Positions 45,415-54,232 of a DNA stretch of 64,000 nt are shown one piece after another. The notes beneath the pieces are model-generated. The model ran no database searches. It worked only from the letters and a program-made list of their open reading frames with translations, and had not been told where the DNA came from. The translations under genes were made by a program, and so were the position numbers. Numbering within the stretch: the stretch's first letter is position 1; each line of letters starts with the position of its first letter. Source of the DNA: Streptomyces sp. RKAG290 (GTDB lineage: Bacteria; Actinomycetota; Actinomycetes; Streptomycetales; Streptomycetaceae); the NCBI RefSeq assembly GCF_023701695.1, contig NZ_JAJOZC010000001.1:7439894-7503893 (forward strand), given 5' to 3'.

Positions 45415-46193
45415 TCAGCCGGCCCGGTAGCGGGTGGCGAGCTCGGGGCTCTGGCCTCCGAAGGCCGCCAGATCGGCAGCGAAGATGTTGTCGAGGAGGG
45501 CGGCGTCCTCGACGCCGGGGGCGCACACCACCTCGCCGAGCTCCAGACCGCGCAGCGCGCCGGTGACCAGGTCGTCGGCGCTCATGCGGGGCACGACGCT
45601 CATGTCGAGGCCCTGGCGCTCGTGGAACTCCGTGGCCACGATGCCGGGGCAGACGACCTGGACCTTCACACCGGTGCCTTCGAGCTCGGCGCTGAGGGCC
45701 TGGGACATGGCGACGAGGTGGGCGAGGGTGCCTGCGTAGACGGCGCGGCGGGGCATCTGGGAGTGCGGGGCGGGACCGCTGAAGGCGATCATGCCGGCGA
45801 CGTTCACGAGGGCGCCCCGGCCGCGTTCCTGCATGCCTGCCACGGCGGCACGGGTGATCAGGGTCGGGGCGAGGACCTTGACGTTGACCAGCTCCCGGGC
45901 CTTGTCCGCGGGCAGGTCGGCCAGCGGCATGTAGTGGGACACGCCCGCGTTGTTCACCAACAGCGTCAGCGGCTCCGTCGCGGCGATCCGCGCGACGGTG
46001 TCGATGCCTTCATCGCTTGACAGGTCGGCCACCACGGGGCGGACCCCGACCTCGGGTGGGCGGCGGCGAACTCCTCCAGGCGCTCCTGCCGGCGGCCGAC
46101 GATCACCAGGTCGTAGCCGTCGGCGGCGAGGCGCTCGGCGAATGCCTTGCCGATGCCGGAGGTGGCACCGGTGACGAGTGCGAGATTGCTCAT
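45415..46193 (-). CDS. Short-chain dehydrogenase (one-base frameshift)
   Basis: An SDR split across two frames. The N-terminal piece (MSNLALVTGATSGIGKAFAERL ... GRRQERLEEFAAAHP) ends near 46060. If one base is restored in the C run, EVGVRPVVADLSSDEGIDTVARIA follows, then LLVNNAGVSHYMPL, VNVAGMIAFSG and the catalytic segment with YAGTLAHLV (Tyr, with the usual Lys replaced by His). The repaired protein has about 259 residues. The YXXXK Lys seems absent, so the enzyme may be unusual even if intact. Confidence 0.8.
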
Positions 46194-46268
46194 GAGCTCA
46201 GTTCCTTGTCGGTCGTACGGGGGCGGCTGGGGGTGCGGCTCGCGCGGAGCCCGAAGGGGGTGCGGGTG

Positions 46269-46666
46269 TCAGGAGGCGAGGTGCTCCAGGAGTTCGGGCA
46301 GCCGGTGGGCGCCGGTCAGCCCCCGCGCGGTGACGGCGCAGGAGTCGGTGCCCGCCCCGCGCAATGGCCTCGACCCCGGACGCAGCCCCGCCGGCAACTG
46401 CTCGGCCAGGCGCAGCACGTCGTCATCGGTGCCGACGCACACTGCGACGATGTCGCTCGCGAGGGGGAGATCCCCGATGTGGTCGTGGCGGACGTGCGGC
46501 ACGCCGTTCAGCCCGTCCAGCGATATGGGCCGTCGGGCCCAGGCGTGCAGAGGGAAACCGGCTTCTGCGACGGCCCTCGCCATCGGCAGACCCTGGTAGC
46601 CCAGATGCCCAGACCGATCCAGCCCACTGCGGGGGTGAGGGATTCCTGCTGCTGCCATGCCTCCAC
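46269..46666 (-). pseudogene. Truncated 6PGDH/3-hydroxyisobutyrate dehydrogenase-like gene
   Basis: Only the NAD(P)-binding part remains. VGWIGLG in one frame continues as GYQGLPMARAVAEAGFPLHAWARRP in another after one restored base near 46611, then ASDIVAVCVGTDDDVLRLAEQLPAGLRPGS. The helical C-terminal domain of 6PGDH-type enzymes is absent; the sequence ends within about 130 residues. A GTG near 46666 or ATG at 46658 could be the start. Confidence 0.55.
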
Positions 46667-46691
46667 AATGGACACAAAACGTAGGAACAGG

Positions 46692-46720
46692 TAGTAGACG
46701 CCCCTTCCTAGGACTATCAA
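46692..46720 (-). promoter_or_regulatory. Predicted promoter towards the 6PGDH-like gene
   Basis: Read leftward: TTGATA (46720-46715), 17-bp spacer, CTACTA (46697-46692). It lies between the divergent XRE regulator and dehydrogenase genes and includes TCCTAGGA, a possible operator palindrome. Confidence 0.5.
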
Positions 46721-46761
46721 TACCAGGCACGCGTTCCTGCTCATAAGCCACACTGTCCGGC

Positions 46762-47595
46762 ATGGCAACCACAGAACTCGGGGCCGCCCTGCGGCGTCGG
46801 CGCGACCAGGTCCCACCCGAGGCGGCGGGGCTTCCGGCAGGCGGCCATCGGCGCGCGCCGGGCCTGCGGCGCGAGGAGCTTGCGCAGCTCGCCGGAATCT
46901 CCGTCGACTACGTCACCCGCCTCGAACAGGGCCGGGCCGCCAACCCCTCCGCACAGGTCGTCGAAGCCCTCGCCCGCGCGCTGCGCCTCACCAGCAACGG
47001 ACGCGCCGACCTCTTCCAGCTCGCCGGGCTGGTCCCCCCGGGCCCTGAGACGATCCCGGCGTACGTCACCCCTGGTGTCCAGCGGATGCTCGACCGGCTC
47101 ACCGGCACACCCGTGGCGGTCTTCGACGCCGCGTGGACCCAACTGCTGGCGAACCCCCTGTACGCAGCGCTGATGGGGGAATGGCACGGCGACGACCTCA
47201 ACGCCGTCTGGCGCAATTTCCTCGGGACCGCCCCGCGCGTACGCCACACCCCCGAATCGCGGGACGCACTGCGCGCCGCCCAGGTCGCCGACCTGCGCAG
47301 AACGGCCGGCCGCTATCCGGCAGATCAGCGACTGCAGCATCTCATCTCCCAACTACGCTCCAAGAGCGCCGAGTTCGAAGAACTCTGGGAAGCCGGTGGC
47401 GCCGGCCGCCATCAGTCCGCACGCAAGACCATCGACCACCCTCGTGTCGGCGCACTCACCCTGGACTGCGACGTACTCAGCGTCGCGGGCAGTGACCTGC
47501 GCATCATGATCTACACAGCCGAACCCGACAGTCAGGACGCCGAACGCCTCGCGCTCCTGGCCGTCATAGGAACGCAGGAACTCACCGGCTGCTGA
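46762..47595 (+). CDS. XRE-family regulator with MmyB-like sensor domain
   Basis: A 277-residue regulator. The N-terminal helix-turn-helix reads GLRREELAQLAGISVDYVTRLEQGRAANPS, and the remainder is the MmyB-like ligand-binding domain found in Streptomyces (YVTPGVQRMLDRLTGTPVAVFDAAWTQLLANPLYAALMG ... VRRTAGRYP-like ADLRRTAGRYPADQ ... HPRVGALTLDCDVL). These regulators usually control a divergent oxidoreductase, here the damaged dehydrogenase and probably the SDR beyond it. Confidence 0.9.
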   Translation: MATTELGAALRRRRDQVPPEAAGLPAGGHRRAPGLRREELAQLAGISVDYVTRLEQGRAANPSAQVVEALARALRLTSNGRADLFQLAGLVPPGPETIPAYVTPGVQRMLDRLTGTPVAVFDAAWTQLLANPLYAALMGEWHGDDLNAVWRNFLGTAPRVRHTPESRDALRAAQVADLRRTAGRYPADQRLQHLISQLRSKSAEFEELWEAGGAGRHQSARKTIDHPRVGALTLDCDVLSVAGSDLRIMIYTAEPDSQDAERLALLAVIGTQELTGC

Positions 47596-47709
47596 ACGTG
47601 AATTCGTGGCGTGGGGATGGCGAAGTGCGCCGCGTCCGGGGCTGCTTGGGCAGATCCGGCCGGATTATGTGAATCGACAGGACGGTCCAGCAACCGTGAG
47701 ACTGGACAG

Positions 47710-48398
47710 ATGACGAGACGAACTCCCGCTTCCGCTGATGTCCAGGCCGTTCTCTTCGACTCCGGTGGCGTGTTGATGCGTCCGATCGGAGGCCGGTGGA
47801 ACCCGCGCGCGGACTTCGAGGAGACCGTCCTCGCTCACGATCCGTCGATCACGGAAGACCGGTTCGCCGAGGCGATCGCCGCTGGAGACCAGTTCTTCGC
47901 CGCCTTGTCCTCGACCCCCGACTACGACGACTACCACCGTGTGGTGTTACGCAACCTCGGGACGGAGGCCACCTCGCAGCTGCTGGCCGAGCTGCGTCGT
48001 GAAGTCCCCGTGGAGAGAGTGCTGGAACTGTACCCGGACGTGCTGAAGACCCTGGAGGAGCTGAGCCGGCGGCAGGTGCGGATGGCCGTGGTCTCCGACG
48101 CCTGGCCCGACCTGCCCGGCCTGCACGCGGCACTGGGCATCCACCACTACTTCGAGGCGTACGCAATCTCCGCCGAGCTGGGCTGCAACAAGCCGGATCC
48201 GCGCATGTACCACCACGCGAGCACGGCGCTTGGCCTGCCCCCGAGCAATGCCTGTTCATCGACGACGATCCCGACCTGGTTCAAGCGGCCATCGACCTCG
48301 GTTATGCGGGGCGTGCGATCCACCGGGACCCCCTGCTCCCGGACGCTGCTCCCGTCCCGTCCATCGCGACATTGACGGAACTGCTGGAGCTTTTCTGA
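47710..48398 (+). CDS. HAD-superfamily hydrolase (one-base frameshift)
   Basis: HAD phosphatase-like protein. Motif I is AVLFDSGGVL (the nucleophile loop has DSGG instead of DXDX), motif II VVSDAWPDL, motif III Lys in CNKPDPRMY. Near 48242 one C restored in the CCCCC run gives EQCLFIDDDPDLVQAAIDLGY (motif IV) and continues to TLTELLELF and a TGA at 48396-48398. The repaired protein has about 229 residues. Substrate unknown. Confidence 0.82.
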
Positions 48399-48425
48399 CC
48401 AGGTCTCCCTCACCATCGGGCCGTG

Positions 48426-48500
48426 GCCCCGAGGTACGACAAGCTTGCCGTCCGCTATCACGGAAGAGTGCTGGTCGCGGCCTTCAACGAGTGGCCGTGA
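48426..48500 (+). pseudogene. Transposase C-terminal remnant (IS5-like)
   Basis: A 24-codon run, PRYDKLAVRYHGRVLVAAFN followed by EWP and a stop, resembles the conserved C-terminal end of IS5-type transposases. Nothing upstream extends it. Degenerate trace of an insertion; the family is by resemblance only. Confidence 0.45.
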
Positions 48501-48530
48501 CCAGCTGCCCGGACCGTCAGCGTGTGAGTC

Positions 48531-48914
48531 TCAGGAAGACATCGCCGCGCGGTCGGTCTCGCTGAGGAGAACACAGAATTCATTGCCCTCAGGGTCCGCA
48601 AGGACGGCCCAGCCGGCACCGTCGGGTTCCCGGCGGTCGGCGACGAGGGTGGCTCCGAGGTTCAGCAGCCGCTCGACCTCCTCCTCGCGCGAGGTCTCGG
48701 GGCGCAGGCAAAGGTGGAGCCGGCTCTTGACCGTCTTCGGTTCCGGCACCTGGTTGAAGTGCAGCCGCGGGCCCTCCGGCAGCATCACCTCAGTCTCCAG
48801 CTCACCCGGTCCGTCCTCCGGATGCAGCGGACAGCCGAGCACCTCGCTCCAGAATCGAGCCAGCTGATAGGCGTCCACACAGTCGATCGCCACGTTCTGC
48901 ACTACCGAAACCAT
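48531..48914 (-). CDS. VOC-family (glyoxalase-like) protein
   Basis: A 127-residue VOC fold protein with the paired beta-alpha-beta layout: VQNVAIDCVDAYQLARFWSEVLGCPL at the start, LHFNQVPEPKTVKSRLHLCLR in the middle and GAGWAVLADPEGNEFCVL near the end, where the metal/ligand Glu lies. Probably a small-molecule-binding or lyase-type member; no substrate assigned. Confidence 0.88.
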   Translation of the reverse strand: MVSVVQNVAIDCVDAYQLARFWSEVLGCPLHPEDGPGELETEVMLPEGPRLHFNQVPEPKTVKSRLHLCLRPETSREEEVERLLNLGATLVADRREPDGAGWAVLADPEGNEFCVLLSETDRAAMSS

Positions 48915-48965
48915 GGACCGGATCCTGCCTGGAGCTCCGCCGGCTCCGCAAATTGCGGGACGGGG

Positions 48966-49865
48966 TCATCCCGCCAACGGCGCGATTGCGGCGGCGAGTT
49001 CCCGTACCACGCCGACGAAGCCCCGCACCAGCGCCGTGTCCCGGCCGTCCGCCCAGGCGAGTACCACCCGCAGCGGCTCCACATCGGTCAGCGGGACCCA
49101 GCAGAGGTCGGGGCGCGCGTAGTACCTGGCCATGCTCAGGGGAGCGAAGCAGATGGCGGATCCCCCGGCCACCTGCTCCAGCATCTCCTCGACGTTGTCG
49201 TTGGTCGGCCCCCACTTCGGACTCGAACCGTCCGGCCTGGGGTTGACCGCCCACCAGTCCACCCACTCCCGCCGTGCCCGCCGCGTCCACAACAGCGGCT
49301 CGTCGCCCACCTCCAGCACCGCGATGCCGGAGCGCGCCGCCAGTGCGTGGCCGGTGGGCAGGCCCACGACACGCGGCTCGGTGTGCACCAGCTCGCTGTG
49401 CAGCCCGGTCAGATCGTTGGGCAGCCATACGAAGGCGACATCGGCCTGGCCGTCCCGCAGTGCGTCGGCCTCCTGGCCCCAGTCGTAACGCTTGGGTGCC
49501 ACCTGTACGTCGGGGTGGCGTCGGGCGAACTCCGCACGTGCCCGCGTGGTCAGCTCGCCGGCGCCGCTCGCCTCGAAACCCACCCGCAGCACGCCTGTCC
49601 GGCCGAGGGCGTGCCGCTCGGCCGCGGCTCTCACGCGTTCGGACTGACGGACCGTGAGCAGGGCTTCGGCGATCACGTCACGCCCCGCCGCGGTCGCCGA
49701 CACACCACCGGAATGCCGGTCGAAGAGCCGCACCCCGAGCTCGCCCTCAAGGCTCTTGAGGGCGTACGACAGGGCGGGCTGGCTGACGTACAGCCGCCGG
49801 GCGGCCCGCCCGAGGTTCTCCTCTTCGGCTATCACGGTGAGGTAGTGCAGCTGGCGCAGCTCCAT
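48966..49865 (-). CDS. LysR-family transcriptional regulator
   Basis: A 299-residue LysR protein: N-terminal winged helix (MELRQLHYLTVIAEEENLGRAARRLYVSQPALSYALKSLE) and the periplasmic-binding-like effector domain (VLRVGFEASGAGELT ... GGSAICFAPLSMARYY). It is divergent from the SDR at 49981, which it probably controls. Confidence 0.93.
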   Translation of the reverse strand: MELRQLHYLTVIAEEENLGRAARRLYVSQPALSYALKSLEGELGVRLFDRHSGGVSATAAGRDVIAEALLTVRQSERVRAAAERHALGRTGVLRVGFEASGAGELTTRARAEFARRHPDVQVAPKRYDWGQEADALRDGQADVAFVWLPNDLTGLHSELVHTEPRVVGLPTGHALAARSGIAVLEVGDEPLLWTRRARREWVDWWAVNPRPDGSSPKWGPTNDNVEEMLEQVAGGSAICFAPLSMARYYARPDLCWVPLTDVEPLRVVLAWADGRDTALVRGFVGVVRELAAAIAPLAG

Positions 49866-49873
49866 GCAGGCAT

Positions 49874-49905
49874 CATAAGCCTCCTTTATCGATCAAGTGA
49901 TCTTA
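49874..49905. promoter_or_regulatory. LysR-type binding region between lysR and SDR
   Basis: A dyad ATAAG (49874-49878) and CTTAT (49901-49905), with GATC-AAGT-GATC inside (49890-49901), lies in the 115-bp divergent interval. It fits a LysR recognition and activation site pair. Confidence 0.45.
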
Positions 49906-49980
49906 TGTCTTGGACCGCCGGGAGAGTCGGATGGCAAAACTGAGTCATCGCAACAAGCCACTGAGGAGCAGGAGTTACGC

Positions 49981-50852
49981 ATGAACGCCGAAGACAGCGC
50001 AGCCACCAGGGGCGACGCGAAGGGCCGTGTCTGGCTGATCACCGGAGCCTCGTCCGGATTCGGCCGCGCCATCGCCTCGGCCGCCCTGGCCGCCGGGGAC
50101 ACCGTCGTCGCCACGGCCCGCAGACCGGAGGCGCTCGACGACCTGGTCGCCGCGTATCCCGACCGTGCCGTCGCCCTTCAGCTCGACGTCACCGACACGG
50201 CGCGCACGGCGGCCGTCGTCGCGGACGCCGTGCTCTGGTACGGGCGGATCGACGTGCTGGTCAACAACGCCGGGATGGGGCTGGTCGGCGCAGTGGAGGA
50301 GACCAGCGACCGCGAACTGCGCGACCTGATGGACCTGCACTTCTTCGGACCCGCCGCGCTGGTGCGTGCCGTTCTGCCGCACATGCGCCGCAACGGATCC
50401 GGTGCCGTCGTCCAGATGAGCAGCATGGGCGGCCGGTTCACCTTCCCCGGCGTGGGTGCCTACTCGGCGACGAAGTTCGCGCTGGAGGGCCTGTCCGAGG
50501 CGCTCGCCGGGGAGGTGGCCCCGCACGGGATCAAGGTGCTGATCGTCGAGCCCGGGTCGTTCCGGACAGGCTTCGCCGGGGCGGCGCCCTGCGGCAGTCC
50601 ACGGCGATTCCGGCCTACGAGGAGACCGTGGGCCCGGTCCGAAGCACCCTCTCCGGTTCGGACGGCAAGCAGGAGGGCGACCCGGACAAGGCAGCCGCGG
50701 CCATCCTGACCGCGCTGGCCGCCGAGGACACCCCGCTTCGGCTGCCGCTCGGCAACGACGCGACGGACGCGGTCCTGGCCAGCCTCGACGCTTCCCGGAG
50801 CGAGGTGCTGACCTGGGAGAAGGTCAGCCGCAGCACGGGCTTCGAGGACTGA
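49981..50852 (+). CDS. Short-chain dehydrogenase (one-base frameshift)
   Basis: A classical SDR: WLITGASSGFGRAIASAALA (cofactor loop), LQLDVTD, VLVNNAGMGLVGAV, SSMGGRFTFPGVGAYSATKFALEGL (Ser-Tyr-Lys) and EPGSFRTGFAGAA. The frame then breaks at a CCC run (50585-50587). One C restored gives LRQSTAIPAYEETVGPVRSTLSGSDG... and ends in VSRSTGFED at 50852, giving about 290 residues. AGGAG lies before the ATG. Divergent from a LysR regulator. Confidence 0.85.
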
Positions 50853-50942
50853 CACGCCGGGCGGGGAGGCGCGCGGGTCCGGCGGGCGGCGCCTCCAGGG
50901 CGCGCCTGCTGGTCCGGCGGGCGGCGCGTTGCACGGCACGCC

Positions 50943-51488
50943 TCATGGAGCGGCGGGCACCATTTCCAGCAGTGTGCCCGCCACTGTGCTCATCCGGTGG
51001 TGGCGGAGGTCCAGGACAGGTGTCGGGTTCGAGAGGCCGTGGGAAGCCAGCAGATTCATCAGGGACCAGATGACGTCCGGGCTTCCGGACAGGGGGAGCT
51101 CCCGGCCGTCGGGAGCGATGACCCTGGCTGTGGTGGTGCCGGCGAGCAGGCTGGTGCGGGCCCAGTCGATGACGAACGACTCCCCGTCGGGGTGGGCTTG
51201 GAGCACCACGTCCTTGGTTCGGTGCAGGAGGGCCAGGTAGTCCAACGGCACCGTCAGCCGCCTCGCGGCTTCGAAGGGGGGTGTGCCGTCCGCGGGATGG
51301 ATGCGCAGGACGGTGTCCAGGACCGGGCCGTGGTCCTGGAAGGTGTGCGTCGCGCGCATCTCCAGGAACCGGGCGCGCACCAGCACGCCACCGCGGCGCG
51401 ACCACCGTCGGCCGACGGAGCCGAATGCGGCCGGCTCACCGGGGAGCTGGTCCACGATCCACCGGGCCTCCTCGCCGGGTTCGGTCAC
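50943..51488 (-). CDS. Hypothetical protein, second of a coupled pair
   Basis: A 181-residue soluble protein starting VTEPGEEARWIVDQLPGEPAAFGSVGRRWSRRGG and containing GDxV-like PVLDTVLRIHPADGTPPFEA and PVLDLRHHRMSTVAGTLLEMV. Its GTG overlaps the TGA of the membrane protein upstream (GTGA), so they are coupled. The beta-rich pattern (two related halves sharing the R-x-x-V-x-L style with the partner) is not one I can name. Confidence 0.7.
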   Translation of the reverse strand: MTEPGEEARWIVDQLPGEPAAFGSVGRRWSRRGGVLVRARFLEMRATHTFQDHGPVLDTVLRIHPADGTPPFEAARRLTVPLDYLALLHRTKDVVLQAHPDGESFVIDWARTSLLAGTTTARVIAPDGRELPLSGSPDVIWSLMNLLASHGLSNPTPVLDLRHHRMSTVAGTLLEMVPAAP

Positions 51489-52357
51489 CGGCGCCGTGCC
51501 CTCGGGGAGACGCGGTCCTGCTCGGCCGCGGCGGCGTACCGCGAGGCCGTGTGTGCGTCCAGGCGCCGGAGGTCGATCGTGTCGCCGGCCATCTCGATGC
51601 CTCCTGCCGCCCGCGAGATCCGCATCTGTCGCAGCAGCCGCCCGGAGCGGCGGGTCACATCGGTCAGCCGGCCTTCGAGGTCGACCACCCGGCAGGTCCT
51701 CGTGCCCGCAAGCAGGGCGCTGCTCGGCCAGAGCGGGGTGACCACCGGGTGATCGCGCCGGCCGGCCTGTCCGGCAGGGCCGGCCGGGCGCGCCGGTCCG
51801 ACGAGGACGGCCAGGCGGCCTGCTGTGACCGCCGACAGACACAGGGACGGCACCCGCCACTCGCCCGTGGTCTCGAACTCCGCGAAGCCGGCCGCCGCTT
51901 CGGTCTCCTCGGCAGCGTGCACCCGCAGCCTCAGCCGGACCAGCGGCGTGAACTCGTCGGGGGTGAAGTCGCCTCCGTAGGTCGTCCAGGCAGCCTCGCC
52001 CTCGGGGCTGTACCGCACGAGGGACGCCTCCAGGACGTCCGCCCGCACCAACTGCGCCTGAGCATGGCCTTTCGGACTGCGCGGAGCCCACGCCACGAAG
52101 GTCCTCTCCCCGTACGGGACGCCCTCGTCGTTCACACGGTCCCTGCGGGTGATCCGGGGAAACCGGGCCCGCGCCAGCCTCAAGGCCATGACAGGGATCA
52201 GGGCCGAGCCGGCCAGCCCGACGGTGAGGGGGATCCAGGCCCAATCCTCACCCTCGCTCCAGGCCAGGTACGCCAGCAGGAAGGCCACGGGGACCGGAAA
52301 ACAGCAGATCGTGGCGAAGACGAGCTGTCCGAACACCACGCCGGCATAGCTACGCAT
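51485..52357 (-). CDS. Hypothetical membrane protein, first of a coupled pair
   Basis: A 290-residue protein with two N-terminal membrane helices (VFGQLVFATICCFPVPVAFLLAYLAWS and WIPLTVGLAGSALIPVMALRLA) and a cytosolic C-terminal domain of beta type (TFVAWAPRSPKGHAQAQLVRADVLEASLV ... RTCRVVDLEGRLTDVTRRSGRLLRQMRIS). No family recognised. It is co-transcribed with the next gene, with a 4-bp overlap. Confidence 0.7.
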   Translation of the reverse strand: MRSYAGVVFGQLVFATICCFPVPVAFLLAYLAWSEGEDWAWIPLTVGLAGSALIPVMALRLARARFPRITRRDRVNDEGVPYGERTFVAWAPRSPKGHAQAQLVRADVLEASLVRYSPEGEAAWTTYGGDFTPDEFTPLVRLRLRVHAAEETEAAAGFAEFETTGEWRVPSLCLSAVTAGRLAVLVGPARPAGPAGQAGRRDHPVVTPLWPSSALLAGTRTCRVVDLEGRLTDVTRRSGRLLRQMRISRAAGGIEMAGDTIDLRRLDAHTASRYAAAAEQDRVSPRARRR

Positions 52358-52700
52358 GGCCCCGCCCCTGCTCGTTCCGTCACCCCGGGGCACGGATCGC
52401 GGCCCGGGGGCTACGCCCTCCGCCCCATGTTCCCGTGGCCTCGGGCCCCGGCACCACCCTCCTGGCCGAACAGATCGTCGGCGTGGTGGTGGGACGGCTG
52501 CGACGGCCCACCAGCCGGCTGTCACTCCCGGCCCTGGCCCTCACCGCGCCCGACGCCCCCCGGCCGGCCTGCCCGCTGGGGAGAGGGCCGGCCGGAGCAC
52601 CGGGGGCGGCCGGCTGAGGCGCCCGCGGCCGCAGGACAGGCGGTCCGGCTCACGCGTGGGGGAGGCCCGCGCCTCCCTCACGCGTGAGCGCCGGCCGCTC
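52358..52700. other. Gene-free interval with terminator
   Basis: 343 bp with no supportable gene. A 60-codon frame at 52435-52617 has no family features and is rejected. The right end holds the hairpin at 52648-52689. Confidence 0.4.
52648..52689. terminator. Strong hairpin after the F420-reductase-like gene
   Basis: Nineteen-bp arms with one mismatch (GCTCACGCGTGGGGGAGGC and GCCTCCCTCACGCGTGAGC) enclose CCGC, 11 bp past the stop codon. Confidence 0.75.
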
Positions 52701-53360
52701 TCAGGCCCGCCACTCGGCGGTCCGCTCGGCGGAAGCCGAGTCCAGGGCCTTCTCGATGGCCGCGACATCACCCCGGTTGCCGTACACCGGCGTGCCCGGC
52801 TGCTGGCGCCACGACGTGTCGAGTCCGCCCGCGTCCACGGTGTCGAAGCCCAGCTCGTCGATCAGGTCGCGGACCGTCTGCTTGGCGGCCGCGTCGTCAC
52901 CGGCCACCGGCAGCGCCTGGCGGTCCGCGGTGCCCGCGGGCGTGCCGTTGGAGAGGATGTCCTGCGCGTACGTCCCGTTGAAGGCCTTGATGACGGGGTG
53001 GCCGATCTGGCCCTCCGTCCAGCGGCTCTCCGGCAGCCCGTCCTCGATGGCGGCGATACGGCCGTCACGCTGCTGCGGGTAGTAGTTGCCGGTGTCGATG
53101 ACCACGGCCCCCTCCGCGGCGCCGTCCAGGAATCCGGCGGCCAGTGCCGGAACGGCCTTCAGCGGAACGGTGACGACCACGACCTGGGCGCCGCGCGCCG
53201 CATCCGCCGCGGTGACCGCGTGGGCGCCGGTCTCCTCCGCCAGTGCGGAGAGCGTTTCGGGACCGCGTGAGTTGGCGACGGACACGTCATGGCCGAGCGC
53301 GGTGAGGCGCCTGGTGAGATTGCCGCCGATGTTCCCTGCCCCGATGATGCCGATCTTCAT
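52701..53360 (-). CDS. NAD(P)-binding oxidoreductase, F420 reductase-like
   Basis: A 219-residue Rossmann protein: MKIGIIGAGNIGGNLTRRLTALGHDVSVANSRGPE (dinucleotide loop with an SR at the adenosine-2'-phosphate position, suggesting NADPH), VVVVTVPLKAVPAL, VIDTGNYYPQQRDG, GHPVIKAFNGTYA and VAGDDAAAKQTVRDLIDELGFDTVDAG. This is the F420-dependent NADP oxidoreductase-like (NPD) family; many members lack F420 activity. Confidence 0.9.
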   Translation of the reverse strand: MKIGIIGAGNIGGNLTRRLTALGHDVSVANSRGPETLSALAEETGAHAVTAADAARGAQVVVVTVPLKAVPALAAGFLDGAAEGAVVIDTGNYYPQQRDGRIAAIEDGLPESRWTEGQIGHPVIKAFNGTYAQDILSNGTPAGTADRQALPVAGDDAAAKQTVRDLIDELGFDTVDAGGLDTSWRQQPGTPVYGNRGDVAAIEKALDSASAERTAEWRA

Positions 53361-53551
53361 GGATCCGACCTTCCGATCGTGCCTGTGGTGCGAGTAGTGG
53401 GTCTCGCCGGTTCACCAACTCACTCCCGGCAGTCGCTATTCCGGGTGGCGGCAAAACGATTCCCCTGCCACCCGGACGGATGAGACCCCCGGCTCGCGGG
53501 CATCTGACAGACGAGGAACCGGAATCACGCAGACCACTTGAAGGCGGTCCC

Positions 53552-54103
53552 ATGCTGCACGGTGTCGATGTCAGCTCGTACCAGTCGTCCTTCGACACGG
53601 ACGGACTGGACTTCGTCCTCATCAAGGCCACCGAGGGCCGCTCGTACGTCAACCCGCATCTGGCCGCGCAGACGAAGCGCGCACGGGACGCGGACTGTGT
53701 GGTCGGCTACTACCACTTCCTGTGGCCGGGGAACATCACGGCCCAGGCGGAGTACTTCCTGAGCAAGGCGCCGGAGAAGGCGGGGGAGCTGCTCGCCGTC
53801 GACTGGGAACAGAACGGCGAGGGAACCCGCGCGAGCAACGCCGAAAAGGACCGCTTCATCCGCGAGGTCAAACGGCTGCGCCCGCACCACCGGGTCCTGC
53901 TGTACTGCAACCGCTATTTCTGGCTGAACCACGACACCACCTCGTACGCCGGCGACGGTCTGTGGATCGCCGACTACGTCACCGCCGGCAAGCCCCGCAT
54001 CAAGGCCTCGTGGCGCATCCATCAGTACACCGACAGCCCTCTCGACAAGGATGTCGCGGACTTCTCCTCGCGGGCCGCGATGCACACCTGGGCAGGGGGG
54101 TAG
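53552..54103 (+). CDS. GH25 lysozyme without signal peptide
   Basis: A 183-residue glycoside hydrolase family 25 domain: MLHGVDVSSYQSSFDTDGLDFVLIKATEG, VVGYYHFLWPGNITAQAEYFL, LAVDWEQNG (active site acid pair) and SWRIHQYTDSPLDKDVADF. This is a muramidase that cuts the peptidoglycan glycan chain. No signal peptide or wall-binding domain is present at the ATG (53552) or in the open frame before it, so export is unexplained; phage-type release or a cytosolic role are possible. Confidence 0.88.
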   Translation: MLHGVDVSSYQSSFDTDGLDFVLIKATEGRSYVNPHLAAQTKRARDADCVVGYYHFLWPGNITAQAEYFLSKAPEKAGELLAVDWEQNGEGTRASNAEKDRFIREVKRLRPHHRVLLYCNRYFWLNHDTTSYAGDGLWIADYVTAGKPRIKASWRIHQYTDSPLDKDVADFSSRAAMHTWAGG

Positions 54104-54232
54104 CGGCCGGTACGCCGCGAGGTGCGGTGACGGCGTGCTCCGAACGAGAGGCCTTGGTCCACTGCGACCGCGTGCCGGACGGGGAGCCGCGCAGGACGGC
54201 CACCGCCCCGTCGCCCGGACGTCGCGCTCCGG

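Noticed and set aside
52435..52617. 60-codon plus-strand frame
   Set aside because: No domain, no ribosome site, and composition like neighbouring non-coding sequence.
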